Counted from the first letter of the stretch, positions 37,062 through 46,821 are shown. The stretch is 64,000 bases of DNA from Rhizobium leguminosarum (GCF_004123835.1 NZ_MZMU01000015.1:372001-436000), one strand, 5' to 3'. Notes: generated by a model from the sequence alone, not told the origin. Translations and numbers: made by a program.

Positions 37062-38057
37062 CTATTCCGGGGCGGGGGTAATGGCGCGCACCGTGCCGCC
37101 GCGGCGCAGCGTATAGGCGACATCGAGATGGCGCGCGGGGGCGGCATTCTCCGCCATGTCGAGAAGCAGCGAGGCGGCCGTCGCCCCCATGCTGGCATCC
37201 GGCATTTCGATGGTCGTCAGCGGTGGATCGATCAGCCGGCCGATGGCGATGCCGTCGAAGCCGGCGACCGAAACATCCCCAGGCACGGAAAGCCCCTCGC
37301 GCTTCAGCGCGCCGATGACGCCGAGCGCCAGGAGATCGTTGGAGGCGATGATCGCCGTCGGCGCAAGCGAAGTCATCGCGACGCCAAGATCGAGCTGGTC
37401 ATAGCCGCTGACGAAGGGGATCTGCACGGCATCGAGGGATGTCAGTCCGTTCTCGGCCATGGCGTCGAGATAACCGCGGTAGCGAAGGTGGGCGCGGTCG
37501 GAGGTAGCAAAATTGCCGGAGAGAAACAGAATGCGGCGATGGCCCATGCCGATCAGGAAGGTCGTGATCTCGCGGCCGGCGCCACGATTGTCGGCGGTGA
37601 CAGCCGCCGGAAACTGCGCTGTCGGCAGGTTGTTGAGCAGCACCGTCGGCGGCAGCTTCGCAAGCAGCGCCTTGCTGGTGGATGGATCGCAGACGGTGAG
37701 GATCAGCCCGGTCGGCCGGTCGTTCAAGAGTGCGGCGACGGCATCGGCCTCGCGCGCCGGATCGTAATTCGACTGGGCGATCAAGACGCCATGCCCGGCT
37801 ACCAGCATGCGGTTCTGGATGCTCGACAGCGACGAGGCAAAGACCGGATTGGTGATGCTTGGGATCAGCACGCCGACCACAGGCCTGCGTCCCAGCCGCC
37901 CTGCAGACAGGCCGGCCGGGCGATAGCCGAGTTCGGCGGCCGCACGGCGCACCTTGCGCACCATCAGGTCGCTGGCGGGTCCGTTGCGGTTGAGAACCCT
38001 GCTTGCGGTCGCCAGCGAGCATCCTGCCCGGAACGCGACCTGCTCCAATGTCGCCAT
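37062..38057 (-). CDS. LacI-family transcriptional regulator
   Basis: A repressor with an N-terminal HTH (ATLEQVAFRAGCSLATASRVLNR, shown up to the hinge around residue 55) and a periplasmic-binding-protein-like sensor domain (VVGVLIPSITNPVFASSL, AAVTADNRGAGREITT, VSVAGFDGIAIGRLIDPPLTT). Confidence 0.93.
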   Translation of the reverse strand: MATLEQVAFRAGCSLATASRVLNRNGPASDLMVRKVRRAAAELGYRPAGLSAGRLGRRPVVGVLIPSITNPVFASSLSSIQNRMLVAGHGVLIAQSNYDPAREADAVAALLNDRPTGLILTVCDPSTSKALLAKLPPTVLLNNLPTAQFPAAVTADNRGAGREITTFLIGMGHRRILFLSGNFATSDRAHLRYRGYLDAMAENGLTSLDAVQIPFVSGYDQLDLGVAMTSLAPTAIIASNDLLALGVIGALKREGLSVPGDVSVAGFDGIAIGRLIDPPLTTIEMPDASMGATAASLLLDMAENAAPARHLDVAYTLRRGGTVRAITPAPE

Positions 38058-38130
38058 CGAAAGCGCCTCCTGGTGACAGCATCGAGGCGCAATCCTTTAG
38101 GCGGGTTCGATGACAATGGTCTGACACCTA

Positions 38131-38196
38131 GAGCATGATGCCGAAAAGTGTGAGCGGTTTTCGGACGACCGGGCCTAAAATCATCCTGTTCTAGGC
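38131..38196. repeat. Dispersed rhizobial intergenic repeat
   Basis: Begins AGAGCATGATGCCGAAAAGT and contains the self-complementary CCGAAAA...TTTTCGG pair. From memory, this sequence recurs between genes throughout Rhizobium and Agrobacterium genomes. It lies between the LacI gene and the M16 peptidase. The right end is approximate. Confidence 0.6.
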
Positions 38197-38308
38197 AGAG
38201 TTATCTACTTCTTATTCATTACACACATGGAAGTTGATGGGAAATGCAACCTGTGGAATAGTCAGATTGACGCCATCTACCCTCTTCATTCTCATCATCT
38301 GGGCAAGA

Positions 38309-41155
38309 ATGTCTCACAAAAAAATGGAATGCTCCACGGTGTGCTGGTTTCTCGCGACGGTCTTCCTCGTCGCAAACTTCACGTCGCCAGCCTATGCGGA
38401 CAGCCCGTCCGTGCCCTGGCCACAAACGCAAAGCGACATTCAAGCCGACCCCCATGTGCGTTTCGGCATGCTCGCCAACGGCATGCGGTTTGCGATCATG
38501 CGCAATGTCACGCCACCCGGACAGGCAGCGATCCGCTTTCGCATTGGCTCCGGTTCGCTCGATGAAAACGACAACCAGCAGGGTCTGGCGCATGTTCTCG
38601 AGCACATGGCCTTCAAGGGTTCGACACATGTCGCCGAAGGCGAGATGATCCGTATCTTGCAGCGCAAGGGTTTGGCCTTCGGGCCGGACACCAACGCCCA
38701 TACCTCTTATGACGAGACTGTCTATGCACTCGATCTGCCCGAGGTCGATGCAGACACGGTTTCGACGGGCCTGATGCTGATGCGAGAAACGGCGAGCGAG
38801 CTGACCCTCGACGCCGGCGCCTTCGATCGCGAACGCGGCGTCATCCTGTCGGAGGAGCGGCTGCGCGACACGCCGCAGTATCACGCGGCGCTCGAGATCA
38901 TGAATTCATTGCTCGCCGGCAAGCGCGCGACCATGCGGGCGCCGATCGGTAAAGCCGACATCATCAGCAATGCGCCTGTGGCCCTTGTCCGTGATTATTA
39001 CCGGGCCAATTACCGACCCGATCGGGCAACGCTGGTGGTGGTGGGCGATATCGACCCCGCCGCCATGGAAACGGAAATCCGGCAGCGCTTCGGCGACTGG
39101 AAGGCTGTGGATCCGACGCCGACAAAACCGGATCTCGGCACGCTAGCGACGAAAGGCGAAAGCGCCGACCTCATCGTTGTTCCCGGCGGCATGACGAGCG
39201 TACAGGTCGCCTGGACGCGTCTCTATGACGCGGCGCCTGACACCTTCGCCAAGCGCCGCGCTGAGCTTATTGAAAATCTCGGTCTCATGGTGCTCAATCG
39301 CCGGGTGAGCACCATCGCCGGCAAGGCGGATGCTCCATTCATCAGTGCGGGCATCGGCTCTCAGGATCTCCTCGATGCCGCTCATGTCGTCCTGATCGCG
39401 GCGAACTCCGAGCCGGACAAATGGCAGGCGGCGCTCACGGCCATCAACCAGGAACGGCGTCGTATCCAGGAGTTCGGCGCTACGCAGGCGGAGATCGATC
39501 GCGAAATTCTCGACTATCGCTCGGCCCTGCAGGCTGCTGCGGCCGGAGCCGCGACGCGCACGACCACCGACGTCGCTTCCATGCTGGCGAGCAGCGTCGA
39601 TGACGATCAAGTCTTCACCTCTCCTGCCGAAGACCTCTCGCTGTTCGAGACGATGACGAACGGCGTCACGGCGGCCGAGGTCAATCAGGCCCTGCAGCGT
39701 GCTTTCTCCGGCAACGGTCCACAGGTCGTGCTACAGGCGGCCCAATCACCTGAGGGCGGCGCCGACGCGGTTCGGCAAATCTACGATGCGTCAAATGCCG
39801 TTGCCGTCTCGGCACTATCCAGTGCAGCTGACGTTGCCTGGCCCTACGCCCATTTCGGCGCGCCGGGCGCTGTGGTCGAACGCCGCGCCGTCGACGATCT
39901 CGGCTTGACCATGGTGCGCTTTTCCAACGGCGTGCGGCTTACCGTCAAGCCAACCAAGCTGCGTGCCAACGAAGTGCTGGTGCGCGAAGATATCGGCGGC
40001 GGTCGGCTGGACCTGCCGCACGACCGTTCCACCCCGATCTGGGCATCTCCGGCCGTCGTGCTGTCCGGCGTGAAGGCCATGGATTACCAGGATATCCAGA
40101 AGGCGCTGACGGCCAACATCGTCAGCATCGATTTCTCGGTAGGCGACAGCTCCTTCAGGTTCGACGGTCATACAAGGACTGAAGATCTTGCGACGCAACT
40201 GCAGCTCATGACCGCATACACCTCCGATCCCGCCTATCGCCCCGAGGCGTTCAAGCGCGTGCAGCAAGCCTATTTGAGCGGTCTCGATCAGTATGAGGCG
40301 ACGCCCGGCGGCATTGTCAGCCGCGATTTCCCAGGTCTCGTGCATTCGGGCGACCCGCGCTGGACCTTCCCCGATCGCGGGCAGCTGTCGGCCGCTCATC
40401 CAGACGATTTCGAGGCGCTGTTCCGGCCTGTGGTCTCCAACGGTCCGATCGATATCACCATCGTCGGCGACGTGACGGTGGACGACGCGATCCGGCTGAC
40501 AGCTGAAACCTTTGGCGCCTTGCAGCCGCGCCCGGAGACGACGTCGAGCGACGATCGGGCCGACGTGCGTTTTCCGGCGACAACCGGGAAGCCCGTTGTG
40601 GAGACCCATAACGGCAGGGCGGATAACGCCGCCGCCGCGGTAGGGGCTCCGATTGGCGATTTGCTTTCCGACCTGCCGCGGTCCTTCACCGCCAATCTCG
40701 CCACCCAGATTTTCCAAAACAGGTTGATCGACCAGTTTCGCATCGCAGAAGGAGCAAGCTATGTGCTGGAGGGCGATGCTGACCTGTCAAGTGAAGTCCC
40801 TGGCTACGGCTACGCATATTTCTACGTCGAGACAGACCCGGCAAAGGTCGCGCGCTTCTACGCACTCGTCGACGAGATCGCCAAGGATCTGCGATCGCAT
40901 GATGTCTCCCCGGACGAACTTGCGCGCGCCCGGGAACCCATCATCGAGACACTGAAGCATCAGCAGCAGGGTAACGAATATTGGATTGAATATTTGCGCG
41001 GCGCTCAGGCGGATTCGCGCGGCTTAGACCGGATACGCGACAATCTCGGCGGCTACGACAAGGTCGCCGCCGCAGATATCCGCGCGTTTGCCACGACTTA
41101 TTTCAGCCCGGAAAAATTCTGGAAATTCGAAGTGCTGCCGCCGGCGGTGCGATAG
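38309..41155 (+). CDS. M16-family zinc metallopeptidase, exported
   Basis: A pitrilysin/insulinase-type protease. A signal peptide (ending SPAYA) is followed by two tandem M16 units. The zinc motif HVLEH (inverted HxxEH) lies at about residues 95-99 in GLAHVLEHMAFKGS, with the third ligand Glu in RERGVILSEERLR. The second half (from about residue 530) is the inactive repeat. 948 residues from the ATG at 38309, in line with the PqqL-like group. An upstream in-frame ATG at 38234 would spoil the signal peptide. It stands alone, so no second subunit is needed. Confidence 0.92.
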   Translation: MSHKKMECSTVCWFLATVFLVANFTSPAYADSPSVPWPQTQSDIQADPHVRFGMLANGMRFAIMRNVTPPGQAAIRFRIGSGSLDENDNQQGLAHVLEHMAFKGSTHVAEGEMIRILQRKGLAFGPDTNAHTSYDETVYALDLPEVDADTVSTGLMLMRETASELTLDAGAFDRERGVILSEERLRDTPQYHAALEIMNSLLAGKRATMRAPIGKADIISNAPVALVRDYYRANYRPDRATLVVVGDIDPAAMETEIRQRFGDWKAVDPTPTKPDLGTLATKGESADLIVVPGGMTSVQVAWTRLYDAAPDTFAKRRAELIENLGLMVLNRRVSTIAGKADAPFISAGIGSQDLLDAAHVVLIAANSEPDKWQAALTAINQERRRIQEFGATQAEIDREILDYRSALQAAAAGAATRTTTDVASMLASSVDDDQVFTSPAEDLSLFETMTNGVTAAEVNQALQRAFSGNGPQVVLQAAQSPEGGADAVRQIYDASNAVAVSALSSAADVAWPYAHFGAPGAVVERRAVDDLGLTMVRFSNGVRLTVKPTKLRANEVLVREDIGGGRLDLPHDRSTPIWASPAVVLSGVKAMDYQDIQKALTANIVSIDFSVGDSSFRFDGHTRTEDLATQLQLMTAYTSDPAYRPEAFKRVQQAYLSGLDQYEATPGGIVSRDFPGLVHSGDPRWTFPDRGQLSAAHPDDFEALFRPVVSNGPIDITIVGDVTVDDAIRLTAETFGALQPRPETTSSDDRADVRFPATTGKPVVETHNGRADNAAAAVGAPIGDLLSDLPRSFTANLATQIFQNRLIDQFRIAEGASYVLEGDADLSSEVPGYGYAYFYVETDPAKVARFYALVDEIAKDLRSHDVSPDELARAREPIIETLKHQQQGNEYWIEYLRGAQADSRGLDRIRDNLGGYDKVAAADIRAFATTYFSPEKFWKFEVLPPAVR

Positions 41156-41169
41156 GTCGTGGGCACGGC

Positions 41170-41850
41170 TCAGGAACGGCGTTTGACCACGCGCATATTC
41201 ATCTCCGAGCGAAGCGCAAAGCCGTGGGTCTTGTAGAGCGAAATGGCCGATGTGTTCGCCGCATAGGCGTGCAGATAGGCGGTGTCGCCGCTCGATGCGA
41301 TTTCGCCGGCAACGAAGCGGAAGAGCAGGGTGCCGAGGCCGCGTCCCTGGAAATCGGGATGGGTGCAAAGCCCGCTGAGCTCGATGAAGCCTGTCTGCCG
41401 CATCCGTTGCCCGGCCATCGCCACCAGGCGGTCTTCGCTCTTGATCCCCCAGAAGCTGCCGAGGCTTTGGGCTCGCAATGTGAACGGCCCGGGTTTGGTC
41501 AGCGTCGCCAGCGCCAGCATGTCGGCGGCATCGGCCTCCGTCAGCGGCTCTATGCGGGGATCGGAAATTCTTTCGTGGGGCCGCGCGGCAACCATCTGGA
41601 CCACTGATGCCTCCGTGACGACGGCTAAACCCGGTGGGATGGCGATCGGCCCCGCCTCGACGAGAATCATGCTCTCCTCCGATGCCGGCAGCTTCTCCAA
41701 GGCGTCGAGGCTCTCAAGCGCATCGTCGGCAGGCGCCGCGAAGGGGACAATGGATGGTGGGTATCGCCGCGCGTTTTCATTGCCTTCAGCAAGATTGGCA
41801 TGAGCGGTCTCCAATGCGCTCCAGATCGGCCGGTCGAGGATATGGGGCAT
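41170..41850 (-). CDS. GNAT-family acetyltransferase
   Basis: 226 residues. The C-terminal half is the GNAT domain: GFIELSGLCTHPDFQGRGLGTLLFRFVAGEI-type acetyl-CoA site (core Q-G-R-G-L-G-T) and ANTSAISLYKTHGF. The N-terminal 90 residues are a less conserved extension. Its ATG overlaps the MarR stop by one base (TAATG), so it is translationally coupled to the regulator and last in an MFS-marR-GNAT unit. Such pairs often handle a toxic compound by export and acetylation (inference). Confidence 0.9.
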   Translation of the reverse strand: MPHILDRPIWSALETAHANLAEGNENARRYPPSIVPFAAPADDALESLDALEKLPASEESMILVEAGPIAIPPGLAVVTEASVVQMVAARPHERISDPRIEPLTEADAADMLALATLTKPGPFTLRAQSLGSFWGIKSEDRLVAMAGQRMRQTGFIELSGLCTHPDFQGRGLGTLLFRFVAGEIASSGDTAYLHAYAANTSAISLYKTHGFALRSEMNMRVVKRRS

Positions 41851-42350
41851 TATCTTTCCTCCTTGGCGGCGTTGCGGCGCGCAAGCGGCACCGCCGCAAG
41901 CCCGTCCTCGATGGCCGCGAGCTGTTCGAGGATCGGCCCGTCGAGATTGCCGCAGAGATCTGCAACGGCGGCGGCGATGCGCGGCCAGATCACCTTTTTC
42001 GAATGATCGACGAGGTCCTGTCCCTTGTCGGTCAGCGAGACCAGTCTGCGACGCTGATCATCTGGGGCGGGCTGCATGTCGACGTAACCGAGTTCGAGAA
42101 GCTGGCCGATGGTACGCGTTGCACCGGGCTGGGTGATACCCACCGCCTGCGCAAGCTCGCCGATCGTCAGTGGCCCAGACCGGTCGATCGCTGCAAGGAA
42201 TGGATACTGGCCCGCCTGGATGCCAAGGCCCGCTTCGTCGATGACCTGCTGCGTATCGGCCTGCAGCCTTTCTCCGATGCGCCGCAGCCGGCTGCCCATG
42301 CACAGAAACCCGAGCGTCCGGACCACATCCTCGACCATGCCGATCTCCAT
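41850..42350 (-). CDS. MarR-family transcriptional regulator
   Basis: A winged-helix dimer, 166 residues. The DNA-binding part reads LTIGELAQAVGITQPGATRT, followed by the wing DDQRRRLVSLTDKG. Upstream helices resemble MarR dimerisation helices. A perfect palindrome lies 12 bases before its start, suggesting autorepression. Coupled to the GNAT gene. Confidence 0.92.
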   Translation of the reverse strand: MEIGMVEDVVRTLGFLCMGSRLRRIGERLQADTQQVIDEAGLGIQAGQYPFLAAIDRSGPLTIGELAQAVGITQPGATRTIGQLLELGYVDMQPAPDDQRRRLVSLTDKGQDLVDHSKKVIWPRIAAAVADLCGNLDGPILEQLAAIEDGLAAVPLARRNAAKEER

Positions 42351-42361
42351 TTGTATTGGGT

Positions 42362-42371
42362 GTTATATAAC
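42362..42371. promoter_or_regulatory. Candidate MarR operator
   Basis: GTTATATAAC, a perfect 10-base palindrome, with a further half copy (GTTATA) 3 bases on, directly upstream of the MarR gene in an AT-rich patch. Confidence 0.45.
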
Positions 42372-42454
42372 GTGTTATAGATTAAATGGCAATTCTTCTG
42401 CACAACGGGCCCGCAGATGAGGCCAGGGCAGGGCGGCACGAGGAAGTGCTTCAA

Positions 42455-43675
42455 TCAGCCCCGCCATTTCCTGGCCATCAGAAACACCGCCAGCACGCAG
42501 CTGAGCAGGCCAAGGGACAATGGCAAACCCTGATGTCCGATCAGTTGCATCGCCAGTCCTGTCGCCGGCGAGCCGATGATGCCGCCGATGCCCCATACCA
42601 AGGCGAACGCGGCGTTACCGACGATCAGGGCCTGACCGGTGAAACGCTCGGCGAGTTGGATCAGCGACAGGGTGTAGATCCCGAACGAGACCCCACCCCA
42701 GACGAAGACGAGCGGCCAGATGAGCCACGTGGTGAAGGCCGACGGCAGCAGAAGGCAACCGGCGAGGCAAGCCAGGACGCAGAAGAGCATCATCCCCGTC
42801 GAGCCGAACCGTTCGGCCAAGCGCCCAAGCAAAATCTGCAGCACGGCATTGCCGGCGATGAAACAGGTGATGAGCGAAGCGATGCGCTCCTCGGCGCTGC
42901 CGAGTGCTGCGCCATAGACCGCGAACAGGGAAAGCAGGATCTGCTCGAAGGCGGCAGCGGTGAAAACCGCAAACAACAGCAGCGGTGCCAGCGCGAAGAA
43001 GCGGCCCACCGATGTTGCCTCGCCTTCATCAGGCATGTCGGGCAGGCGTGGGACGACCGCAAGCACGATCAGGCCGCAGAGGAGGAGGGCCGCAATACCG
43101 ATCAGGAAGGGCGGCCAACCCTCAGTGCCGGTGAGCCAGAGCGACAGCGGGCCGATGGCGAAGCCGCCCGAAACGATCGACGAATAGAGTCCCATGATCC
43201 GGCCCCGGCGCGGCGCCGGCGTGATCGCGATCAGCCAGGTCTCGCTGATCACGTAAAGCGGATTGGCGAAGACGCCGAGCAGGAAGCGCAATGGCATCCA
43301 GGCCCACACGTCCTCAGCCCAGGCGATCGCAATCAGGGTGAGGGCGGCCAGGATCGAACACAGGATCGCCAGCCGCGCCCCACCCACGCGCCGCGAAAGC
43401 GCCGGAATGAAGAGTGCGGATAGAATGAAACCGAGCGGCGTCATCGCCGCCGACAATCCGATCAGGCCCGATGTCGTTCCCTGCCGCTCCAGGATGAAGC
43501 TGAGCAGCGGATAGGTCAGCCCCTGCGCCACGGCGAACACCGTGACCGTCGCGATGATGCCCGCCATCGCGGCCCATGGGATCCGCTCCTCTCGCGGCGA
43601 TGTCGTGCCGTGCAAGTGCCGATGCGACAGGTCAGCCGGTTCCACGCAGGAAGTATCGTTCACAGTGACCTCCAT
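42455..43675 (-). CDS. MFS transporter
   Basis: A twelve-helix inner-membrane transporter, 406 residues. A soluble N-terminus of about 33 residues precedes TM1 (AAMAGIIATVTVFAVAQGLT). The loop motif SRRVGGARLAILC lies between TM2 and TM3, and RRGRIMGLYSS follows TM4. The long N-terminal arm is unusual but homologues with it exist (memory). The first gene of the MFS-marR-GNAT unit (104-base gap to marR), divergent from the winged-helix/TPR regulator. Probably a drug or metabolite exporter; substrate unknown. Confidence 0.9.
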   Translation of the reverse strand: MEVTVNDTSCVEPADLSHRHLHGTTSPREERIPWAAMAGIIATVTVFAVAQGLTYPLLSFILERQGTTSGLIGLSAAMTPLGFILSALFIPALSRRVGGARLAILCSILAALTLIAIAWAEDVWAWMPLRFLLGVFANPLYVISETWLIAITPAPRRGRIMGLYSSIVSGGFAIGPLSLWLTGTEGWPPFLIGIAALLLCGLIVLAVVPRLPDMPDEGEATSVGRFFALAPLLLFAVFTAAAFEQILLSLFAVYGAALGSAEERIASLITCFIAGNAVLQILLGRLAERFGSTGMMLFCVLACLAGCLLLPSAFTTWLIWPLVFVWGGVSFGIYTLSLIQLAERFTGQALIVGNAAFALVWGIGGIIGSPATGLAMQLIGHQGLPLSLGLLSCVLAVFLMARKWRG

Positions 43676-43791
43676 AGGGTCTGAAGGACCGAGGGCCTTC
43701 TACCTGAAAGAGGATGAATTCTGCAGGATAGGGTGAGCGTCGTACTTAAGCTTTCCCAAAAAGTTCTCAAAAACGTCCAAACCGATTATAG

Positions 43792-45309
43792 ATGCGCCCC
43801 ATGCAGGGATCGCGCTTTGCCTTTGGTCCGTTCGTGCTTGATCCGGTGGCGGGAACGCTCCTTCGGAACGATGATCCCGTTGCCATTGGCCACCGCGGGG
43901 TCAAGTTGCTCGCTGCACTCGTTGAACGACCCGGCGAAATTCTCGGCAAAGCCGAACTGATGGACGCGGCGTGGCCGGGGATATCAGTCGAGGAAGGCAA
44001 CCTCACTGTCCAGATCGCCCAGCTGCGCAAGCTGCTTGGTCCGCGCGCCGACGGCGGCGAATGGATCTCCACGGTGCCGCGCGTCGGCTACCGCTTCATT
44101 GGCGCCATCAAACAGCTCGGCGGCGTCAAGCGAAAACCCTTACCGCTGCCTGACAAACCATCAATAGCAGTGCTTCCCTTCGTGAATATCAGCACTGATC
44201 TCGAGCAGGAATCCTTCGCGGACGGGCTGACCGAAGACCTGATCACCGACCTCTCCAGGATGCCGGGTCTGTTCGTCATCGCCCGCAACTCGGCCTTCGC
44301 CTACAAGGGCAAGGCGAGGGATGTGCGCGAGATCGCCGAGGAACTCGGCGTGCGCTACCTGCTGCAGGGCAGCGCAAGACGCGCAGCGGGACAGGTGCGC
44401 ATCAACGCCCAGCTGGTCGACACGCTGCGTGGCGATCATCTATGGGCGGAGCGCTTCGATCGCAGCCTGAACGATATCTTTGCCGTTCAGGACGAGGTGA
44501 CGGCCATGATCGTCGAGGCGCTGCTCGGCCGGCTGCGCGCACCGCCGCCGCGCAACCGGCCCAAAAATCTCGAGGCTTACGATCTCTGCGTACGGGCGCG
44601 CAGGCTGATGGATGATTCGCCGCAGACGGCGCGAGAAGCGCATCTGATGCTGACGCGCGCGATTTCCCTCGATCCCGACTATGCCGAGGCCTATCGCTGG
44701 CTTGCCATGAACCATTGGATGGGATGGGTCCATTCCGGCGGACCAACGCACCCCACCCGTGACCTTGCCTTGGGGCTGGCGCGCAAGGCTGTCGGGATCG
44801 ATCCCAACGATGCAGGCTGCCGCTGGATCCTGGCTTACCTGCTTGCCTATGAGCGCAGCTTCGACGAGGCGGAAGCGGAATTTGCCAAGGCGATCGAACT
44901 CGACCCGAACGAGGCCGACACCTTTGCGGCACTCTCCGACATCGCTGTCCTCGCCGGGCGGGTCGACGAGGGCCTCGAGCACATTGCCAAGGCCTTCCGA
45001 CTGAACCCGTTTCCGGCGAGCTGGTACTATCTGGCGCTCGGCCAGGCACAATATGCCGCCGGGCAATATGCAGCCGCCGTCGAGACGCTGCGCAGCGACG
45101 AAACCTATCGCACGAGCTCACGCCGTTTCCTGGCGGCAAGCCTTGCCCAACTCGGCCGGCTCGAAGAGGCGAACGCGGAGGCCGAACTATTCCTCGTTGC
45201 CAACCCGCATTTTTCAACCCGCCACTGGGCTGCGACCGAGCCATTCCGCGACGCTCGGACGCTTAAGCATTTCATTGACGGCTACCACAAGGCGGGACTT
45301 CCGGAGTGA
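43792..45309 (+). CDS. Winged-helix (OmpR-type) / TolB-like / TPR regulator
   Basis: 505 residues. The N-terminal winged helix (about 10-100) includes LAALVERPGEILGKAELMDA and ISTVPRVGYRFIG. A TolB_N-like domain follows (PSIAVLPFVNISTDLEQESF, VRYLLQGSARRAAGQVRINA), then about four TPRs. The layout is the soluble CadC/HilA-like type often called adenylate cyclase-like in rhizobia, but there is no cyclase catalytic domain. It is divergent from the MFS gene (116-base gap), which it may control (inference). Confidence 0.88.
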   Translation: MRPMQGSRFAFGPFVLDPVAGTLLRNDDPVAIGHRGVKLLAALVERPGEILGKAELMDAAWPGISVEEGNLTVQIAQLRKLLGPRADGGEWISTVPRVGYRFIGAIKQLGGVKRKPLPLPDKPSIAVLPFVNISTDLEQESFADGLTEDLITDLSRMPGLFVIARNSAFAYKGKARDVREIAEELGVRYLLQGSARRAAGQVRINAQLVDTLRGDHLWAERFDRSLNDIFAVQDEVTAMIVEALLGRLRAPPPRNRPKNLEAYDLCVRARRLMDDSPQTAREAHLMLTRAISLDPDYAEAYRWLAMNHWMGWVHSGGPTHPTRDLALGLARKAVGIDPNDAGCRWILAYLLAYERSFDEAEAEFAKAIELDPNEADTFAALSDIAVLAGRVDEGLEHIAKAFRLNPFPASWYYLALGQAQYAAGQYAAAVETLRSDETYRTSSRRFLAASLAQLGRLEEANAEAELFLVANPHFSTRHWAATEPFRDARTLKHFIDGYHKAGLPE

Positions 45310-45337
45310 TACCCGGTGCGCCTCATAGAGGCCGAGG

Positions 45338-45871
45338 TTAGATGGTGCCGGGCCGGGCGGAGGTGGTTGATTGGCTCGCGGAAGACAAAAAATCCTCTTC
45401 GGCGGTGGGCAGTTTTCCGTTTGGTGTCAGGTCGTCGACCGCTTTGGGAAGATCGCGCTTCAGTCGCTCAAGAATCTCTTGATGCGAAAGGCCGGTATTG
45501 GTAGCGATCTCGTTGAGAACGTCCGGTCCCAGTGCTTCTGCGAGCTGGCCGTCATTGATGTCCGCATTTGGACCGGGCTTTACCCACGACTCCGCCTTGT
45601 CGCCGTGACCATTCTGCTGAAACGTCTTCAACAGATCGCCGAGACCGCCGCTGACGATGCTGCCGGACGTCAGCCCGCCGAGAAGGCCGCCGAGGCCACC
45701 CGAACCGCCCAGTCCGCCAAGAATGCCGCCAAGCCCGCCGGGCTGCTGGTTTCCCGCGCCACCCTGCTGAGGGTTCTGAATGCCCCGTAGGAGCTCCCCG
45801 ATCTTGTCTCTGTTTTGGTAGCCGGCAACGGCAAGGACGGCGAGAAGCGCCTTCAATTGACCGCTCATCAT
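45338..45871 (-). CDS. YidB/DUF937 family protein
   Basis: Function unknown. 177 residues: an N-terminal hydrophobic stretch (SGQLKALLAVLAVAGYQNRD), a Gly/Leu-rich segment with repeated GGLGG units (about 45-80), and a folded C-terminal domain (QLAEALGPDVLNEIATNTGL, LPKAVDDLTPNGKLPTAEE) that is the YidB signature. The start is at 45871, where GGAGG lies 7 bases upstream; the alternative is the next ATG at 45868. Convergent with the TPR regulator. Confidence 0.85.
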   Translation of the reverse strand: MMSGQLKALLAVLAVAGYQNRDKIGELLRGIQNPQQGGAGNQQPGGLGGILGGLGGSGGLGGLLGGLTSGSIVSGGLGDLLKTFQQNGHGDKAESWVKPGPNADINDGQLAEALGPDVLNEIATNTGLSHQEILERLKRDLPKAVDDLTPNGKLPTAEEDFLSSASQSTTSARPGTI

Positions 45872-46045
45872 GATGAATCCTCCTATGGTGCTCAAAGGTG
45901 CACGCGACCCAAAGCAGAGCGCGGCATGGGCAGCAATGTCCAAGGTGGCCAAAGGTTCCGCCGGTTTGAAAACAAGGCTGCGCGACCGCATTCCCTCGAC
46001 GATCTCGAAGGCCCCGGCCGTCCACCTCATTTGCTCACGCCGCGG

Positions 46046-46387
46046 TCAGATTTCCGGGCAGCCTCGCCGGTTTGCGAAGGTCATTCGTTCCGGTCCACGG
46101 CGCGTCATCCCTTGCACAACGATACTGCGGGGAGACATGCGTACGATCTGCGCCCTGCGAAGTCCTTCGCTGCGTGCGATGTCGAGAGCATCATCCGGGT
46201 CGCATCCTCGCGGTCCGCGCCGATCATATCCGTCATATCGGTCACGATCGCGATTACGGTCGTAAACGCCGACGCCACCGGGGCCGACCCGCAACTCCAA
46301 GTCTTGCGCGGCCGCGATTGTCGGCGAGATCGTCAATCCGCTTATTGCAGCCAAGCCGACCAGTACGAACTGAAGAGATTTCCGCAT
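46046..46387 (-). CDS. Small exported protein (113 aa), hypothetical
   Basis: A signal peptide (about 1-26, ending TIAAA) precedes an Arg/Asp-rich spacer (DRNRDRDRYDGYDRRG) and a compact domain GCDPDDALDIARSEGLRRAQ... RRGCPEI with two cysteines that could form a disulfide. A strong ribosome site (GGGAGGAACTC) precedes the ATG at 46387. Similar small secreted proteins are common in rhizobia (memory); role unknown. It is the last gene left of the copper island. Confidence 0.75.
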   Translation of the reverse strand: MRKSLQFVLVGLAAISGLTISPTIAAAQDLELRVGPGGVGVYDRNRDRDRYDGYDRRGPRGCDPDDALDIARSEGLRRAQIVRMSPRSIVVQGMTRRGPERMTFANRRGCPEI

Positions 46388-46499
46388 GAGTTCCTCCCAT
46401 GGTCCTATGCTTATCCTAATGACAACATCGCCATGCGAGATTTGTTCCTTGAGGTAAGAGGACTCGGTGCGGGCGCCGAACATGTCGTTCGTCTCATGG

Positions 46500-46539
46500 A
46501 AAGCGGGTCGCATGAATTCAATTCGATGCGACCCGCTTT
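46500..46539 (-). terminator. Strong hairpin after the redoxin 3' remnant
   Basis: A perfect 14-bp stem, arms AAAGCGGGTCGCAT (46500-46513) and ATGCGACCCGCTTT (46526-46539). It lies 14 bases past the stop of the remnant on the minus strand. Probably the original terminator of the redoxin gene before the island separated it from the gene body. Confidence 0.7.
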
Positions 46540-46544
46540 AAAGA

Positions 46545-46712
46545 TCATTCGCTTCAGACAGCCATGTTCGACGCTGCCGACATCACTTCCCGAGGGGCGG
46601 GACCGCCGAACATATTGCAGCCGCCGTCCTCGGCTTCGGTGAAACACCAGCGCACGACCCCATCCCGATCGAGCAGGAATTCGCCGACAAGCTGGTCGTG
46701 GCCGGTGGCGAT
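46545..46712. repeat. Left direct repeat of the copper island
   Basis: Aligns without gaps to 53749-53916. It begins TCATTCGCTTCA and ends GGCCGGTGGCGAT; divergence is abrupt on both sides. Confidence 0.85.
46554..46712 (-). pseudogene. Displaced 3' end of the redoxin gene
   Basis: Encodes only the last 52 residues, GHDQLVGEFLLDRDGVVRWC onward to SAASNMAV, nearly identical to the C-terminus of the intact redoxin at 53758-54438. Upstream the frame continues into unrelated sequence (to 46895) with no redoxin similarity, so it is a fragment and not a gene. It carries the stop codon and is followed by the hairpin at 46500-46539. Confidence 0.85.
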
Positions 46713-46821
46713 TACGCAGCGTCGTTCGGCGGCAACCGGTCGATCAGTCTCAGTCTGCGGAGGGCGGTTCCGCTCCGGTTTCCTGATCTGCCCCCCGGCT
46801 CTGGCCTGATTGATCGCAACG

